Assembly: GCA_016718805.1 (NCBI GenBank)
Contig: JADKCP010000002.1
Coordinates: 248,001 to 312,000, forward strand
Origin: Bacteroidota bacterium
GTDB taxonomy: Bacteria; Bacteroidota; Bacteroidia; UBA4408
Direction of reading: 5' to 3'
DNA length: 64,000 nucleotides
Made by a program: the position numbers and the translations under genes
Shown here: positions 45,090 through 53,137 of the stretch, in pieces
Position numbering within the stretch: position 1 is the first letter of the stretch
How the letters are laid out: every line of letters starts with the position of its first letter
The notes under the pieces: generated by a model
What the model saw: only the letters and a program-made list of their open reading frames with translations
The model's database searches: none
Told to the model about the DNA's origin: nothing

Positions 45090-45971
45090 TTAAGCCACCA
45101 CTTTTGAAATTACTTCAGCCATTTTTTTACCAATAACAGCAGGCGATTCAACCACGTGAATTCCACAAGCACGCATAATTTTCATTTTAGCGGCTGCAGT
45201 ATCATCTGAACCTCCAACAATAGCTCCGGCATGTCCCATACGTCGTCCGGGAGGAGCAGTTTGTCCGGCAATAAATCCTACCACCGGTTTGGTTCCATTT
45301 TCTTTAATCCAGTTAGCAGCTTCAGCTTCCATACCACCACCAATTTCGCCAATCATAACAATACCGTGCGTATCGGGATCTTTCATCAATAATTCAACAG
45401 CTTGTTTGGTAGTAGTTCCAATAATTGGATCACCACCAATTCCAATTGCAGTAGTAATTCCAAGGCCGGCTTTTACAATTTGATCGGCCGCCTCATAGGT
45501 TAAAGTACCCGATTTGCTTACAATTCCAATATGTCCTTTTTTGAAAACAAAACCGGGCATAATTCCCACTTTAGCTTCACCGGCAGTAATAACTCCGGGG
45601 CAATTCGGTCCAATTAAAGTACAATCTTTACTGCTTAAATATTCTTTTACAGTAATCATGTCTTTAGTTGGTATTCCTTCGGTAATACAAACAATTACTT
45701 TAATGCCAGCTTCGGCAGCTTCCATTATTGCATCGGCCGCAAAAGCAGGTGGTACAAAAATAATAGAAACATCGGCAGCAGTGGCTTTCACTGCATCGGC
45801 AACCGTATTAAATACAGGTTTATCTAGGTGCTTTTGTCCTCCTTTACCGGGTGTTACCCCTCCTACTACATTGGTACCGAATTCAATCATTTGGGAAGCA
45901 TGAAAAGTTCCTTCATTACCGGTAAAACCTTGCACAATTACTTTGGAATTTTTATTTACTAAAACGCTCAT
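45090..45971 (-). CDS. sucD: succinate-CoA ligase, alpha subunit
   Basis: The TCA-cycle enzyme's alpha subunit, 293 residues, binds CoA and carries the phosphohistidine. SKVIVQGFTGNEGTFHASQMIEFGTNVVGGVTPGKGG at the N terminus binds CoA. GPNCPGVIT, MPGFVFKKGHIGIVSKSGTLTYE and GQTAPPGRRMGHAGAIV (His of the phosphorylated site in GHAGA) follow in order. The partner sucC is not in the window. A TAnnTTTG promoter lies 24 bases upstream. Long open frames on the opposite strand over this gene are shadows. Confidence 0.95.
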   Translation of the reverse strand: MSVLVNKNSKVIVQGFTGNEGTFHASQMIEFGTNVVGGVTPGKGGQKHLDKPVFNTVADAVKATAADVSIIFVPPAFAADAIMEAAEAGIKVIVCITEGIPTKDMITVKEYLSSKDCTLIGPNCPGVITAGEAKVGIMPGFVFKKGHIGIVSKSGTLTYEAADQIVKAGLGITTAIGIGGDPIIGTTTKQAVELLMKDPDTHGIVMIGEIGGGMEAEAANWIKENGTKPVVGFIAGQTAPPGRRMGHAGAIVGGSDDTAAAKMKIMRACGIHVVESPAVIGKKMAEVISKVVA

Positions 45972-45994
45972 AGTTTATTTTTTTTCAGTTCTGA

Positions 45995-46002
45995 CAAATG
46001 TA
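45995..46002 (-). promoter_or_regulatory. -7 promoter element of sucD
   Basis: On the minus strand the bases read TACATTTG, fitting TAnnTTTG, 24 bases upstream of the sucD ATG. Confidence 0.5.
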
Positions 46003-46106
46003 ATAAAATATAAAAGTCGAATGCTAAATTTTTTTTGTGCAGCTACAATTTGATTCTATGATACAGTAAACTCGCCTACTCATTAAGTTTAAGAAAAATG
46101 GAAGTA

Positions 46107-46224
46107 GCTTGTTTATTGCGTTTCAATTAAGGCGCAACCGAATCACGACTACTTGAAAACTAAACAAGACAGGAGTAAACGCAAACTTTAAAACATCCTT
46201 GTTGCAAACAAGGACGAGAAAGGG
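46107..46224 (+). repeat. 118-bp interspersed repeat, copy 1
   Basis: This sequence aligns without gaps to 50188-50305, with about ten differences by eye. Internal features kept in both copies are CTTGTTT with AAACAAG, and GCGTT with AACGC, in a crossing order (a-b-a'-b'), plus the inner block AATCACGACTACTTGAAAAC, which is identical. Copy 1 also ends with a perfect hairpin TCCTTGTT-GCA-AACAAGGA that is partly decayed in copy 2. The two copies are in the same orientation and flank the exported-protein operon. No ORF is inside. Confidence 0.85.
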
Positions 46225-46247
46225 ATTTTTAGTTGCTACAAAAGCGT

Positions 46248-46772
46248 TCAATTTATTTCATAGTGCACATTTTGAAACCGCCCATTAGTAATATGTACTG
46301 TATCATTCACACTTAGTTCAACCAGCGAACACTTGAATTTTCCGCTCACAAAGTTGTTTATAGTATCTAATGCCGTAAAAATTAAATAGCCCGAATATCC
46401 ATCATAATTTAAAGTAACACCATTATTTTGCTTTATCATTAAAGCACTTGCCTTGTCAAAAAAAATTGTGTCGTTTAAATTAATTTTTTTATGAATAGTT
46501 GAATCAATAAAACTCAGGGTAACAGAAGTAGTATCTGCTAAATCAATTCCATTAATACCCATAAATTTACTATTGTTTAGGGAGTCGATATAATACATAG
46601 CAATTGAAGAATCGGTTTCAAATAAAATTCCATCAATTAAACACAAAAATTTTTTTTGAGTACTTGTAACTGGATTTTCAGCAATAGGTGATTCCATTGG
46701 CTCAGTTTTATCTTTTTTGCACGAATTACTTACAATTGTAAGCAACAGTAGAAAATACAAATAATGTTTCAT
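46248..46772 (-). CDS. lipoprotein of unknown function
   Basis: A 174-residue lipoprotein: the signal LLLLTIVSNSC has a clear lipobox at Cys18, followed by lysines and a proline-rich linker. The mature part is predicted beta-rich (LCLIDGILFETDSSIAMYYIDS, NNFVSGKFKCSLVELS), recalling the lipocalin-like or DUF6252-type lipoproteins of Bacteroidota, but I cannot assign a family. It is the last gene of a four-gene operon, 12 bases after the preceding one. Confidence 0.65.
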   Translation of the reverse strand: MKHYLYFLLLLTIVSNSCKKDKTEPMESPIAENPVTSTQKKFLCLIDGILFETDSSIAMYYIDSLNNSKFMGINGIDLADTTSVTLSFIDSTIHKKINLNDTIFFDKASALMIKQNNGVTLNYDGYSGYLIFTALDTINNFVSGKFKCSLVELSVNDTVHITNGRFQNVHYEIN

Positions 46773-46784
46773 CGTTGAAATAAA

Positions 46785-47348
46785 TTAATTTAAAATAATT
46801 GAATTAAAAAAGGCATTTCGTTGAGCAGTTAACTCGGTTTCTTTTCGCTTAAGGCCCATGAGCAAAAATGTATAAATATCATTTTCTTTACAATAAATTT
46901 TTGCAAATAAAATCATTTCCGGGTCATCGCCTTCAAAAAATGAAATACCTAATTCCATACATTTTATAGTTGTATCAGCAAGTTCAATTCTGTTGAAATA
47001 AATTTCATTTACACTATCAAACATATTTTCAAACATAATTTTATGAATTAGAAGTATATCTGTGGTGGTATCATTTGATGGAACATACTCAGAATCTGAT
47101 GGTGCTAAGCCGGCATTAATTTGCGAAAGCAAGGATGAATCACTCATTACCAATTGCCCCACAAATACTGTTGAATCACTTGTTTCTGCACTATATAAAA
47201 CCATTCCAAGCGTATCTAAATATTTTGTAGCAGCTATTGGCCAGTCAAATCCGAAACTTGGTACAGTGTGACGTACCTCAAATACAGATTGTGAGTACAA
47301 TAAATGAAAATTTAGGAAACAGATAATAATTAGAAATTTTGCTTTCAT
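46785..47348 (-). CDS. exported protein of unknown function
   Basis: A 187-residue protein with a signal peptide (about 1-19, FLNFHLLYSQ). The mature part is mixed alpha-beta (VFEVRHTVPSFGFDWPIAATKYLDTLGM near the start; CMELGISFFEGDDPEMILFAKIYCKENDIYTFLLMGL near the end). No family is recognised and there is no sorting domain, so it is probably periplasmic. It lies 2 bases after the T9SS cargo gene in the same operon. Confidence 0.62.
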   Translation of the reverse strand: MKAKFLIIICFLNFHLLYSQSVFEVRHTVPSFGFDWPIAATKYLDTLGMVLYSAETSDSTVFVGQLVMSDSSLLSQINAGLAPSDSEYVPSNDTTTDILLIHKIMFENMFDSVNEIYFNRIELADTTIKCMELGISFFEGDDPEMILFAKIYCKENDIYTFLLMGLKRKETELTAQRNAFFNSIILN

Positions 47349-47350
47349 AC

Positions 47351-49381
47351 CTAATTGCTCTTAATTAACTTAAAAGTCTTGCTAACTCCATTTACTGTGA
47401 GCGTAACCAAATAAAAACCACGTTTTAAATCGCTTGTTGGAAAACTAAGAAAAATATCCCTTTGATCAAGTGTAGCATCAAATAGTGTTCGTATCAACTT
47501 ACCGTTCATTTCAGTTAATGTTGCATTTATTTTAGATTTAGTTTCAATCCCTATTCTTAAATTAAAATTATCATTAAACGGAACCGGAAATATTTCAGCA
47601 TCAAATGCAACCGGGTTTATTTTGCCTTTACTGATGTCATTTTTAACACTGTTTACATTTTGCAAACTTTGGCGCTCAAATTCATCAGCATTGCCAATAC
47701 AAGCTACATCGTCAATATGGGCATAAAATCTAGCGTTGGCATCAACTGTAAAGTTGGTAGTTAACTCAATGCTAGTTCCTGCACGGTATTCAACGTCGCC
47801 ATTTAATGCAATGTGATTGTTGGCGGTAATTGTATTATGGCTAATAATATCAGCAGGATCGCCTTGGCTCCCATAATAAACACCGGTAGGAAAATCTGAA
47901 ATTACATGATGATTATACAAATCATCAAAGTAAAGTTTTTCGGGTTCGGAACGCGTTAAATAAAACAAATTAAACAAGAGCATATAATCTAAGCCATTAT
48001 AATCTCCGGGAAAACCGGGATTGCACTTGCCTCTGCTTTCTGGATGAATTATTAAACTATTTGTAGACCAATTGGTACTAGGATATAAAACAGAATTACA
48101 ATTATCACTATAATTATATGGGCCAAAGCAAGGAGCTTCATCTAATAAATCGCGATAATAATCTTTTGAATGCATGTCGGGTATATTGTAAAGCAATTTG
48201 TTAAGAAGAGGGACTTGTATCATAGGAAACTTAAAAAACGAACTTTTATAATTTCCACTATAGTGGTTTGATCTAATAACATAACTATAAGTACCATAAT
48301 AATTACCTGGGCCATTCGCTGTCATTAAATTCATAAACTTCAATCCATCAGAGAAGCGATAAAAGTACCATGGATGTTTAAATACCTCTAAATGAGCTGC
48401 AAGTGCAACATGCCATTGACTATCAACTATTTTTTTAAATAATGTTGGATTATTATGCCCACAATCCTTCTTGACTGCTCCTGAAAATCCTGGAGCCATC
48501 AGCCAAGCATCGCCACCCCAATTAAGATGTATTTTATGGCCATCGGGGTCTCTAATTATCCATTTAGCATATCCATTATCATCGGATTTTTTATGCATAT
48601 AATCAATCAATCGAATCATAATTTCCTTGGCTGCTTCGGCAAAATTTGTATTTGAATTATTATCAGAAAATCGCAAAGTATTATATGGGCTTGGCAATTC
48701 GGTTATATCTAAACTCGAAAATCGCTTTATAATAATATGCATTGCCAAGTATAAATGAATATTTTGATCCATACTTGTAAAATTTCCTTCATAGCTATCG
48801 TTTTTTCCTTGATGAGGAATAGATCCTGAACAATACTCACCACTAGTTGTTATTTTGCTAATATTGGAATTTACACTTCTTGCATTTAATTTATTACAAT
48901 TTGCAGTAGCTATCGAATTAGGTGACTGTGGTGTTCTGAAATCACATCCCATGCAAACATCATCACGTATGTAGTATCCATCAAGTTTTGGCGACTTTCC
49001 ATAATAACCTTCAGCATTCCTATCCACCCTGTTTATTGCATCAATAGCATAAAATAACTCCAATTCAGTTTTCCACTTATCTTGACTATTTTTTTGAAGT
49101 AATTCGTATTCAAGTGCCAATACAATAATGTAGTAAGACAGAGCAATTGTTGCATCACTATTATGAACTTTTTGTGTACCAGGCACAAAGGTTGCATTGT
49201 TTCTTTCCTCAAAAGGCATTGATTCTCCATCGCCTTGGCCTAAACCCATAACAAATTGCGTTTTTAACCTTTCACGATAATACCAGTATTTTAATATTCG
49301 TTGCTGTTCACTAGAAATTTGCGCAATGCCCGATTTTGGTATCAAAAAAATCAGTATCGAAATTAAAGTTTTAAATTTCAT
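47351..49381 (-). CDS. large T9SS type A cargo of unknown function
   Basis: The 676-residue secreted protein has a signal peptide (1-20, SGIAQ). A long alpha-rich domain of about 500 residues follows, with many Trp, Tyr and His residues (RILKYWYYRERLKTQFVMGLGQGDGESMPFEERNN; DAINRVDRNAEGYYGKSPKLDGYY; HIHLNWGGDAWLMAPG is approximated by the KIHLNWGGDAWLMAPGF stretch). Next is a beta segment common before sorting domains (NHIALNGDVEYRAGTSIELTTNFTVDANARFYAHID), then the T9SS domain (EIFPVPFNDNFNLRI, KRGFYLVTLTV, KTFKLIKSN). The alpha-rich part may be an alpha/alpha-toroid, as in glycan-degrading enzymes, but no catalytic signature is certain. It is the second gene of the operon. Confidence 0.72.
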   Translation of the reverse strand: MKFKTLISILIFLIPKSGIAQISSEQQRILKYWYYRERLKTQFVMGLGQGDGESMPFEERNNATFVPGTQKVHNSDATIALSYYIIVLALEYELLQKNSQDKWKTELELFYAIDAINRVDRNAEGYYGKSPKLDGYYIRDDVCMGCDFRTPQSPNSIATANCNKLNARSVNSNISKITTSGEYCSGSIPHQGKNDSYEGNFTSMDQNIHLYLAMHIIIKRFSSLDITELPSPYNTLRFSDNNSNTNFAEAAKEIMIRLIDYMHKKSDDNGYAKWIIRDPDGHKIHLNWGGDAWLMAPGFSGAVKKDCGHNNPTLFKKIVDSQWHVALAAHLEVFKHPWYFYRFSDGLKFMNLMTANGPGNYYGTYSYVIRSNHYSGNYKSSFFKFPMIQVPLLNKLLYNIPDMHSKDYYRDLLDEAPCFGPYNYSDNCNSVLYPSTNWSTNSLIIHPESRGKCNPGFPGDYNGLDYMLLFNLFYLTRSEPEKLYFDDLYNHHVISDFPTGVYYGSQGDPADIISHNTITANNHIALNGDVEYRAGTSIELTTNFTVDANARFYAHIDDVACIGNADEFERQSLQNVNSVKNDISKGKINPVAFDAEIFPVPFNDNFNLRIGIETKSKINATLTEMNGKLIRTLFDATLDQRDIFLSFPTSDLKRGFYLVTLTVNGVSKTFKLIKSN

Positions 49382-49415
49382 CGTATTTTATGATAAATTC
49401 TGTTTTTACAAAAGT

Positions 49416-49925
49416 TTAACTATCTATAAAATGTACTTTTGTCAATAAGCCATTGTAAGTAGTTTCCAACCACAACTCATCTTTTGTCAGTTTCCTTATT
49501 CTAAATTTAACTGCTTCGCTCACCCAAAAAGGACCAAGCCTATTATTAAGAATATAGCCACTTGGGTCATAGAAATCTATGTCAATTATTAAATCTTTTT
49601 TATTATTCGAAAACGACCAATTAAAAGACAAATCAGGTTTAAAAGAATTTGTTAAGGAATAATAACTAATAGTTGAAGCGTCTCTATCAGGTAAAAATCT
49701 CAAATCCCGAAATTTATATCCGCTATCGTTTTCAGCCATAAAATACGAGGTTGAGTCTATGCCTCCTATTTCGAGATATTCCATGTACCAATATCTTTCT
49801 AATCTCTTTTCTTTCGACATTAGATTGATTAATGGCCCATCGGGATACTTTTTGCAGGAGCTATTAATTAAAAAAATGAAGGCAATAAAAGCTAAATAAA
49901 TAATGGGTTTACTTTTTTTGTTCAT
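49416..49925 (-). CDS. lipoprotein of unknown function
   Basis: A 169-residue lipoprotein with signal IYLAFIAFIFLINSSC (lipobox Cys24) followed by KKYPDGP. The mature part is predicted beta-rich with YWYMEYLEIGGIDS, FNWSFSNNKKDLIIDIDFYD and DELWLETTYNG, a pattern seen in small lipocalin-like Bacteroidota lipoproteins. It is the first gene of the four-gene operon, 34 bases before the T9SS cargo. The start lies inside the end of a gene remnant (49909-50109) that overlaps it. Confidence 0.65.
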   Translation of the reverse strand: MNKKSKPIIYLAFIAFIFLINSSCKKYPDGPLINLMSKEKRLERYWYMEYLEIGGIDSTSYFMAENDSGYKFRDLRFLPDRDASTISYYSLTNSFKPDLSFNWSFSNNKKDLIIDIDFYDPSGYILNNRLGPFWVSEAVKFRIRKLTKDELWLETTYNGLLTKVHFIDS

Positions 49926-50109
49926 TCGTTTTTTTGTTTAATACTAATTTCATTTTAGCATTTTCCTTTTCAAGTTCAATAACATGCAAGGTTAATTCTT
50001 CCAAGCTTTTTAATAATTTTACTTGCATTTCTAATATATCAACTCCATTTTCTTTAACCTCACATTCAGAAGGAATAAGCGTAACAAAGTAAATCGCACC
50101 TCCAAATGC
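49909..50109 (-). pseudogene. remnant of a tail-fibre/S74-type protein C terminus
   Basis: On the minus strand a 66-codon open stretch without a start codon before residue 29 reads IPSECEVKENGVDILEMQVKLLKSLEELTLHVIELEKENAKMK. That matches the C-terminal coiled-coil of Bacteroidota tail-fibre or trimeric-adhesin proteins, where HLPGIPSxxEVxENG precedes the helix. Everything upstream is missing, and a stop codon lies directly before it. The remnant overlaps the start of the lipoprotein gene in another frame. Confidence 0.65.
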
Positions 50110-50187
50110 TTATCGGTTTATAGACATCAATCAAATTTAATAAGAAAGTTTAATTCCGGCAGGATGCCTTAAAATTAAAGCTCAGTT

Positions 50188-50305
50188 GCTTGTTTGTTGC
50201 GTTACAATTAAGGCGCAGCCGAATCACGACTACTTGAAAACTAAACAAGGCAGGAGTAAACGCAAATTTCAAAACATCCTTGTTACAAACGAAGACGAGT
50301 GAGGG
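50188..50305 (+). repeat. 118-bp interspersed repeat, copy 2
   Basis: The second, same-orientation copy of the element at 46107-46224, ungapped, about ten differences. It lies between the gene remnant and the rpsA promoter. The bases after it (GGGGGCGGAAGCAAGTGACG) are not shared by copy 1. Confidence 0.85.
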
Positions 50306-50380
50306 GGCGGAAGCAAGTGACGAAAGCCCTGCCCTAAAATAATGCTCCTTAAAAAGTAAGAAGAAATCGGATTAAGAGAC

Positions 50381-50411
50381 TTGCCTGTTAATACTATTTT
50401 AGTTACTTTTG
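50381..50411 (+). promoter_or_regulatory. rpsA promoter (TTG-N20-TACTTTTG)
   Basis: This is the best promoter in the window: TTG at 50381-50383 and TACTTTTG at 50404-50411, separated by 20 bases, the preferred spacing of the Bacteroidota housekeeping sigma factor. It precedes the rpsA ATG by 79 bases. Confidence 0.7.
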
Positions 50412-50490
50412 CAGTCCTTTTTTAAAAGGGATAAAAATTTAGTATTAACCTCTCTTGCTCCATAAAAAGCAAGATACAAAACAAAGTAAC

Positions 50491-52338
50491 ATGAGTGAAC
50501 AAGAAGTAATCTCTAACGATGCACCTGCAAAGCCTTATGTAAAGGCAGATCCTTTAGAGAATTTCGATTGGAATGCAATCGGAAAAAAACAAGAAATGTA
50601 TACAGAAGCTGAGCGTACCAAAATGGAAAACGCTTACAACGATACATTAAAATCAGTTTCAGCACACGAAGTATTAGATGGTACTGTTGTAGCTAAAACA
50701 TCGAAAGATGTGGTTGTGAATATTGGATACAAATCGGATGGAATTGTGCCTTTATCAGAATTGCGTTACAATCCGGATATTGCTATTGGCGACAAAATTG
50801 AAGTGTATATTGAAAGCCAAGAAGATAAAGGCGGTCAGCTTTTATTATCGCATAAAAAAGCCCGTGCATTACGCTCTTGGGATCGCGTAAATTCAGCCCT
50901 TGAAAATCAGGAAATTATTAAGGGATATGTAAAATGCCGTACAAAAGGTGGTTTAATTGCCGATGTATTTGGTATTGAAGCGTTTTTACCGGGTTCACAA
51001 ATTGATGTGAAACCAATTCGTGATTACGATGTGTATGTTGGAAAGACCATGGAATTTAAAGTGGTAAAAATCAACAAAGAATTTAAAAACGTAGTTGTTT
51101 CTCACAAAGCTTTAATTGAAGCTGAGTTAGAACAACAAAAAATTGAAATTATCTCTAAATTAGAGAAAGGTCAGATTTTGGAAGGTATCGTTAAAAACAT
51201 TACTACATACGGTGTGTTTATCGATTTAGGAGGTGTTGATGGATTAATTCACATCACTGATTTATCTTGGGGCCGCATCAATCATCCAGAAGAAATTGTG
51301 AAATTGGATGAGAAAATTAATGTGGTTATCCTTGATTTTGATGATAACAAAAAACGCATTGCTTTAGGCTTAAAACAATTAACTCCGCACCCTTGGGATA
51401 ATTTGAGCGCCGACTTAAAGGTAGGTGATAAAATTAATGGTAAGGTAGTAGTTATTGCAGACTACGGTGCTTTTGTTGAAATTGCACAAGGTGTTGAAGG
51501 TTTAATTCACGTAAGCGAAATGAGCTGGAGTCAACATTTACGTACTGCTCAAGATTTCTTAAAAGTAGGTGAAACTGTTGAAGCGGTTATTTTAACTTTA
51601 GATCGTGAAGAGCGTAAGATGTCTTTAGGTATTAAACAATTGAAACCGGATCCTTGGGCTGAAGTTGTTAGTAAATACCCAACCGGTTCTCAGCACACTG
51701 CAACGGTACGTAACTTTACTAATTTCGGAATATTCGTAGAATTGGAAGAAGGAGTTGACGGATTGGTTCACATCAGCGATTTAAGCTGGAGTAAAAAAAT
51801 CAAGCATCCATCTGAATTCTGCAAAGTAGGCGATAAAATTGAAGTGAAGGTATTGGAAATGGATGGAGAAAATCGTCGTTTAAGTTTAGGACACAAACAA
51901 TTGGAAGAAAATCCTTGGGAAGTGTTTGAAACTGTATTTACTTTAGATAGCATTCACAAAGGAACCGTTTTAAGCATTATGGACAAAGGTGCTTTAGTTG
52001 CACTTCCATACGGTGTTGAGGGCTTTGCTCCTACCCGTCACATGGTTAAAGCAGATGGTACTTCGTTGAAGGTTGACGAAAGCGTTGATTTTAAAGTGTT
52101 GGAGTTTTCGAAAGACAACAAAAAAATCATTTTGAGTCATACTAAAGTAAACGAAGAAGTAGCAGCAGCTGATCGTGCAACTGAAGATGATGCAAAAAAA
52201 TCGGCCGCTAAAGCTGAAAAAGCAAGTGTTAAAAAACTGAAAGATAGTATTGAAAAATCTACCTTAGGTGATATCAGCGCATTGAGCGATTTGAAAGATC
52301 AAATGGACAATGCAGCTAAAAACAAAAGCGAAGAATAA
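50491..52338 (+). CDS. rpsA: 30S ribosomal protein S1
   Basis: A 615-residue S1 with six S1 RNA-binding domains. Their cores are, in order, VVVNIGYKSDGIVPLSEL, GLIADVFGIEAFLPGS, YGVFIDLGGVDGLIHITDLSW, YGAFVEIAQGVEGLIHVSEMSW (shown here as its parts YGAFVEIAQ and GLIHVSEMSW), FGIFVELEEGVDGLVHISDLSW (same) and KGALVALPYGVEGFAPT. S1 brings mRNA to the 30S subunit, important in Bacteroidota where Shine-Dalgarno sequences are rare. A highly charged tail (AKKSAAKAEKASVKKLKDS) ends the protein. The frame is open from 50455, but the ATG at 50491 (MSEQEVIS) is the natural start, 79 bases after a good promoter. Confidence 0.95.
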   Translation: MSEQEVISNDAPAKPYVKADPLENFDWNAIGKKQEMYTEAERTKMENAYNDTLKSVSAHEVLDGTVVAKTSKDVVVNIGYKSDGIVPLSELRYNPDIAIGDKIEVYIESQEDKGGQLLLSHKKARALRSWDRVNSALENQEIIKGYVKCRTKGGLIADVFGIEAFLPGSQIDVKPIRDYDVYVGKTMEFKVVKINKEFKNVVVSHKALIEAELEQQKIEIISKLEKGQILEGIVKNITTYGVFIDLGGVDGLIHITDLSWGRINHPEEIVKLDEKINVVILDFDDNKKRIALGLKQLTPHPWDNLSADLKVGDKINGKVVVIADYGAFVEIAQGVEGLIHVSEMSWSQHLRTAQDFLKVGETVEAVILTLDREERKMSLGIKQLKPDPWAEVVSKYPTGSQHTATVRNFTNFGIFVELEEGVDGLVHISDLSWSKKIKHPSEFCKVGDKIEVKVLEMDGENRRLSLGHKQLEENPWEVFETVFTLDSIHKGTVLSIMDKGALVALPYGVEGFAPTRHMVKADGTSLKVDESVDFKVLEFSKDNKKIILSHTKVNEEVAAADRATEDDAKKSAAKAEKASVKKLKDSIEKSTLGDISALSDLKDQMDNAAKNKSEE

Positions 52339-52354
52339 GCTTTAATTAGTTTAC

Positions 52355-52392
52355 AAAAAAATCCTCCTAGTTTTCTAGGAGAATTTTTTTTG
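52355..52392. terminator. bidirectional terminator between rpsA and the LytTR operon
   Basis: CTCCTAG-TTTT-CTAGGAG with A and T tracts on both sides forms a short perfect hairpin usable on both strands. It lies between the convergent stops of rpsA and the response regulator. Confidence 0.85.
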
Positions 52393-52393
52393 C

Positions 52394-53137
52394 TCAAATA
52401 CCAAGTACTTCCTTTAATTTTAGATAACCGTTGCGGCTCAAGGGAATTTTAGCGCCACTTTTAAGCAAGGCAATGTGGTTATTTTTTTCGAAAGGTTCGA
52501 TGCGTGTAATTTGCGAAAGTTGCACTATATAAGAACGATGAACCCGCAAAAAATCGCTAGATGACAGCACTTTTTCAAAGTAGTTCATGGTCTTCTTTTT
52601 TAGATGGTGTGCATCCTTGGTAAAAATCTTTACATAATCGTCGTAGGCTTCAATATAGTTTACTTCTTGTACTGGAATAATTTTAATGTTGCTTCCGTTC
52701 TTCACCACGATGCGGTGTTGTTCATCGGCATGATTAAAATTAGTGTCATTTAAATTTTGTACCTGAGCAGTGCTTGTGCTTTGTGTACGGCCACTCAACC
52801 ATTTTTGCACCGCTTTCGAAAAACGTTCTTTGCTGAATGGTTTTAACAAATAATCAATTGCATGCGTTTCGAATGCTTTAATTGCATACTCATCAAAAGC
52901 CGTCGTGAAAATAACAGCCGGGGTATATTCGAGCAGTTCTAACATTTCAAAGCCATTGATTTTGGGCATTTGCACGTCCAAAAACAGTAGCTCCGGTTGA
53001 TGTTGCTGTATAGCTTTTACTCCTTCAAAACCATTGTTGCATTCCTCCATCACTTCAATTTCGGGAAAGCCATGAAGGTATTCTTTAATAATGCTGCGTG
53101 CTAATGGTTCGTCATCAATGAGTATGGCTTTTATCAT
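52394..53137 (-). CDS. LytTR family response regulator
   Basis: A 247-residue regulator: receiver domain (1-120) with acidic pocket Asp8/Asp9, phospho-acceptor Asp54 in LLFLDVQMP and the Lys in LLKPFS; then a LytTR DNA-binding domain (about 145-247) with NGSNIKIIPVQEVNYIEAYDDYVKI and FLRVHRSYIV. Its start overlaps the kinase gene's stop by four bases, so the two are coupled. LytTR regulators often control envelope or surface genes. No target site is recognisable nearby. Confidence 0.93.
   Translation of the reverse strand: MIKAILIDDEPLARSIIKEYLHGFPEIEVMEECNNGFEGVKAIQQHQPELLFLDVQMPKINGFEMLELLEYTPAVIFTTAFDEYAIKAFETHAIDYLLKPFSKERFSKAVQKWLSGRTQSTSTAQVQNLNDTNFNHADEQHRIVVKNGSNIKIIPVQEVNYIEAYDDYVKIFTKDAHHLKKKTMNYFEKVLSSSDFLRVHRSYIVQLSQITRIEPFEKNNHIALLKSGAKIPLSRNGYLKLKEVLGI

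Noticed and set aside
45514..45903. 129-codon plus-strand frame opposite sucD
   Set aside because: Shadow of a highly conserved gene; proline/isoleucine-rich translation without domain features.
46107..50305. Composite transposon
   Set aside because: The 118-bp repeats carry no transposase and no evident terminal inverted repeats or target-site duplications; direct-repeat recombination remains possible.
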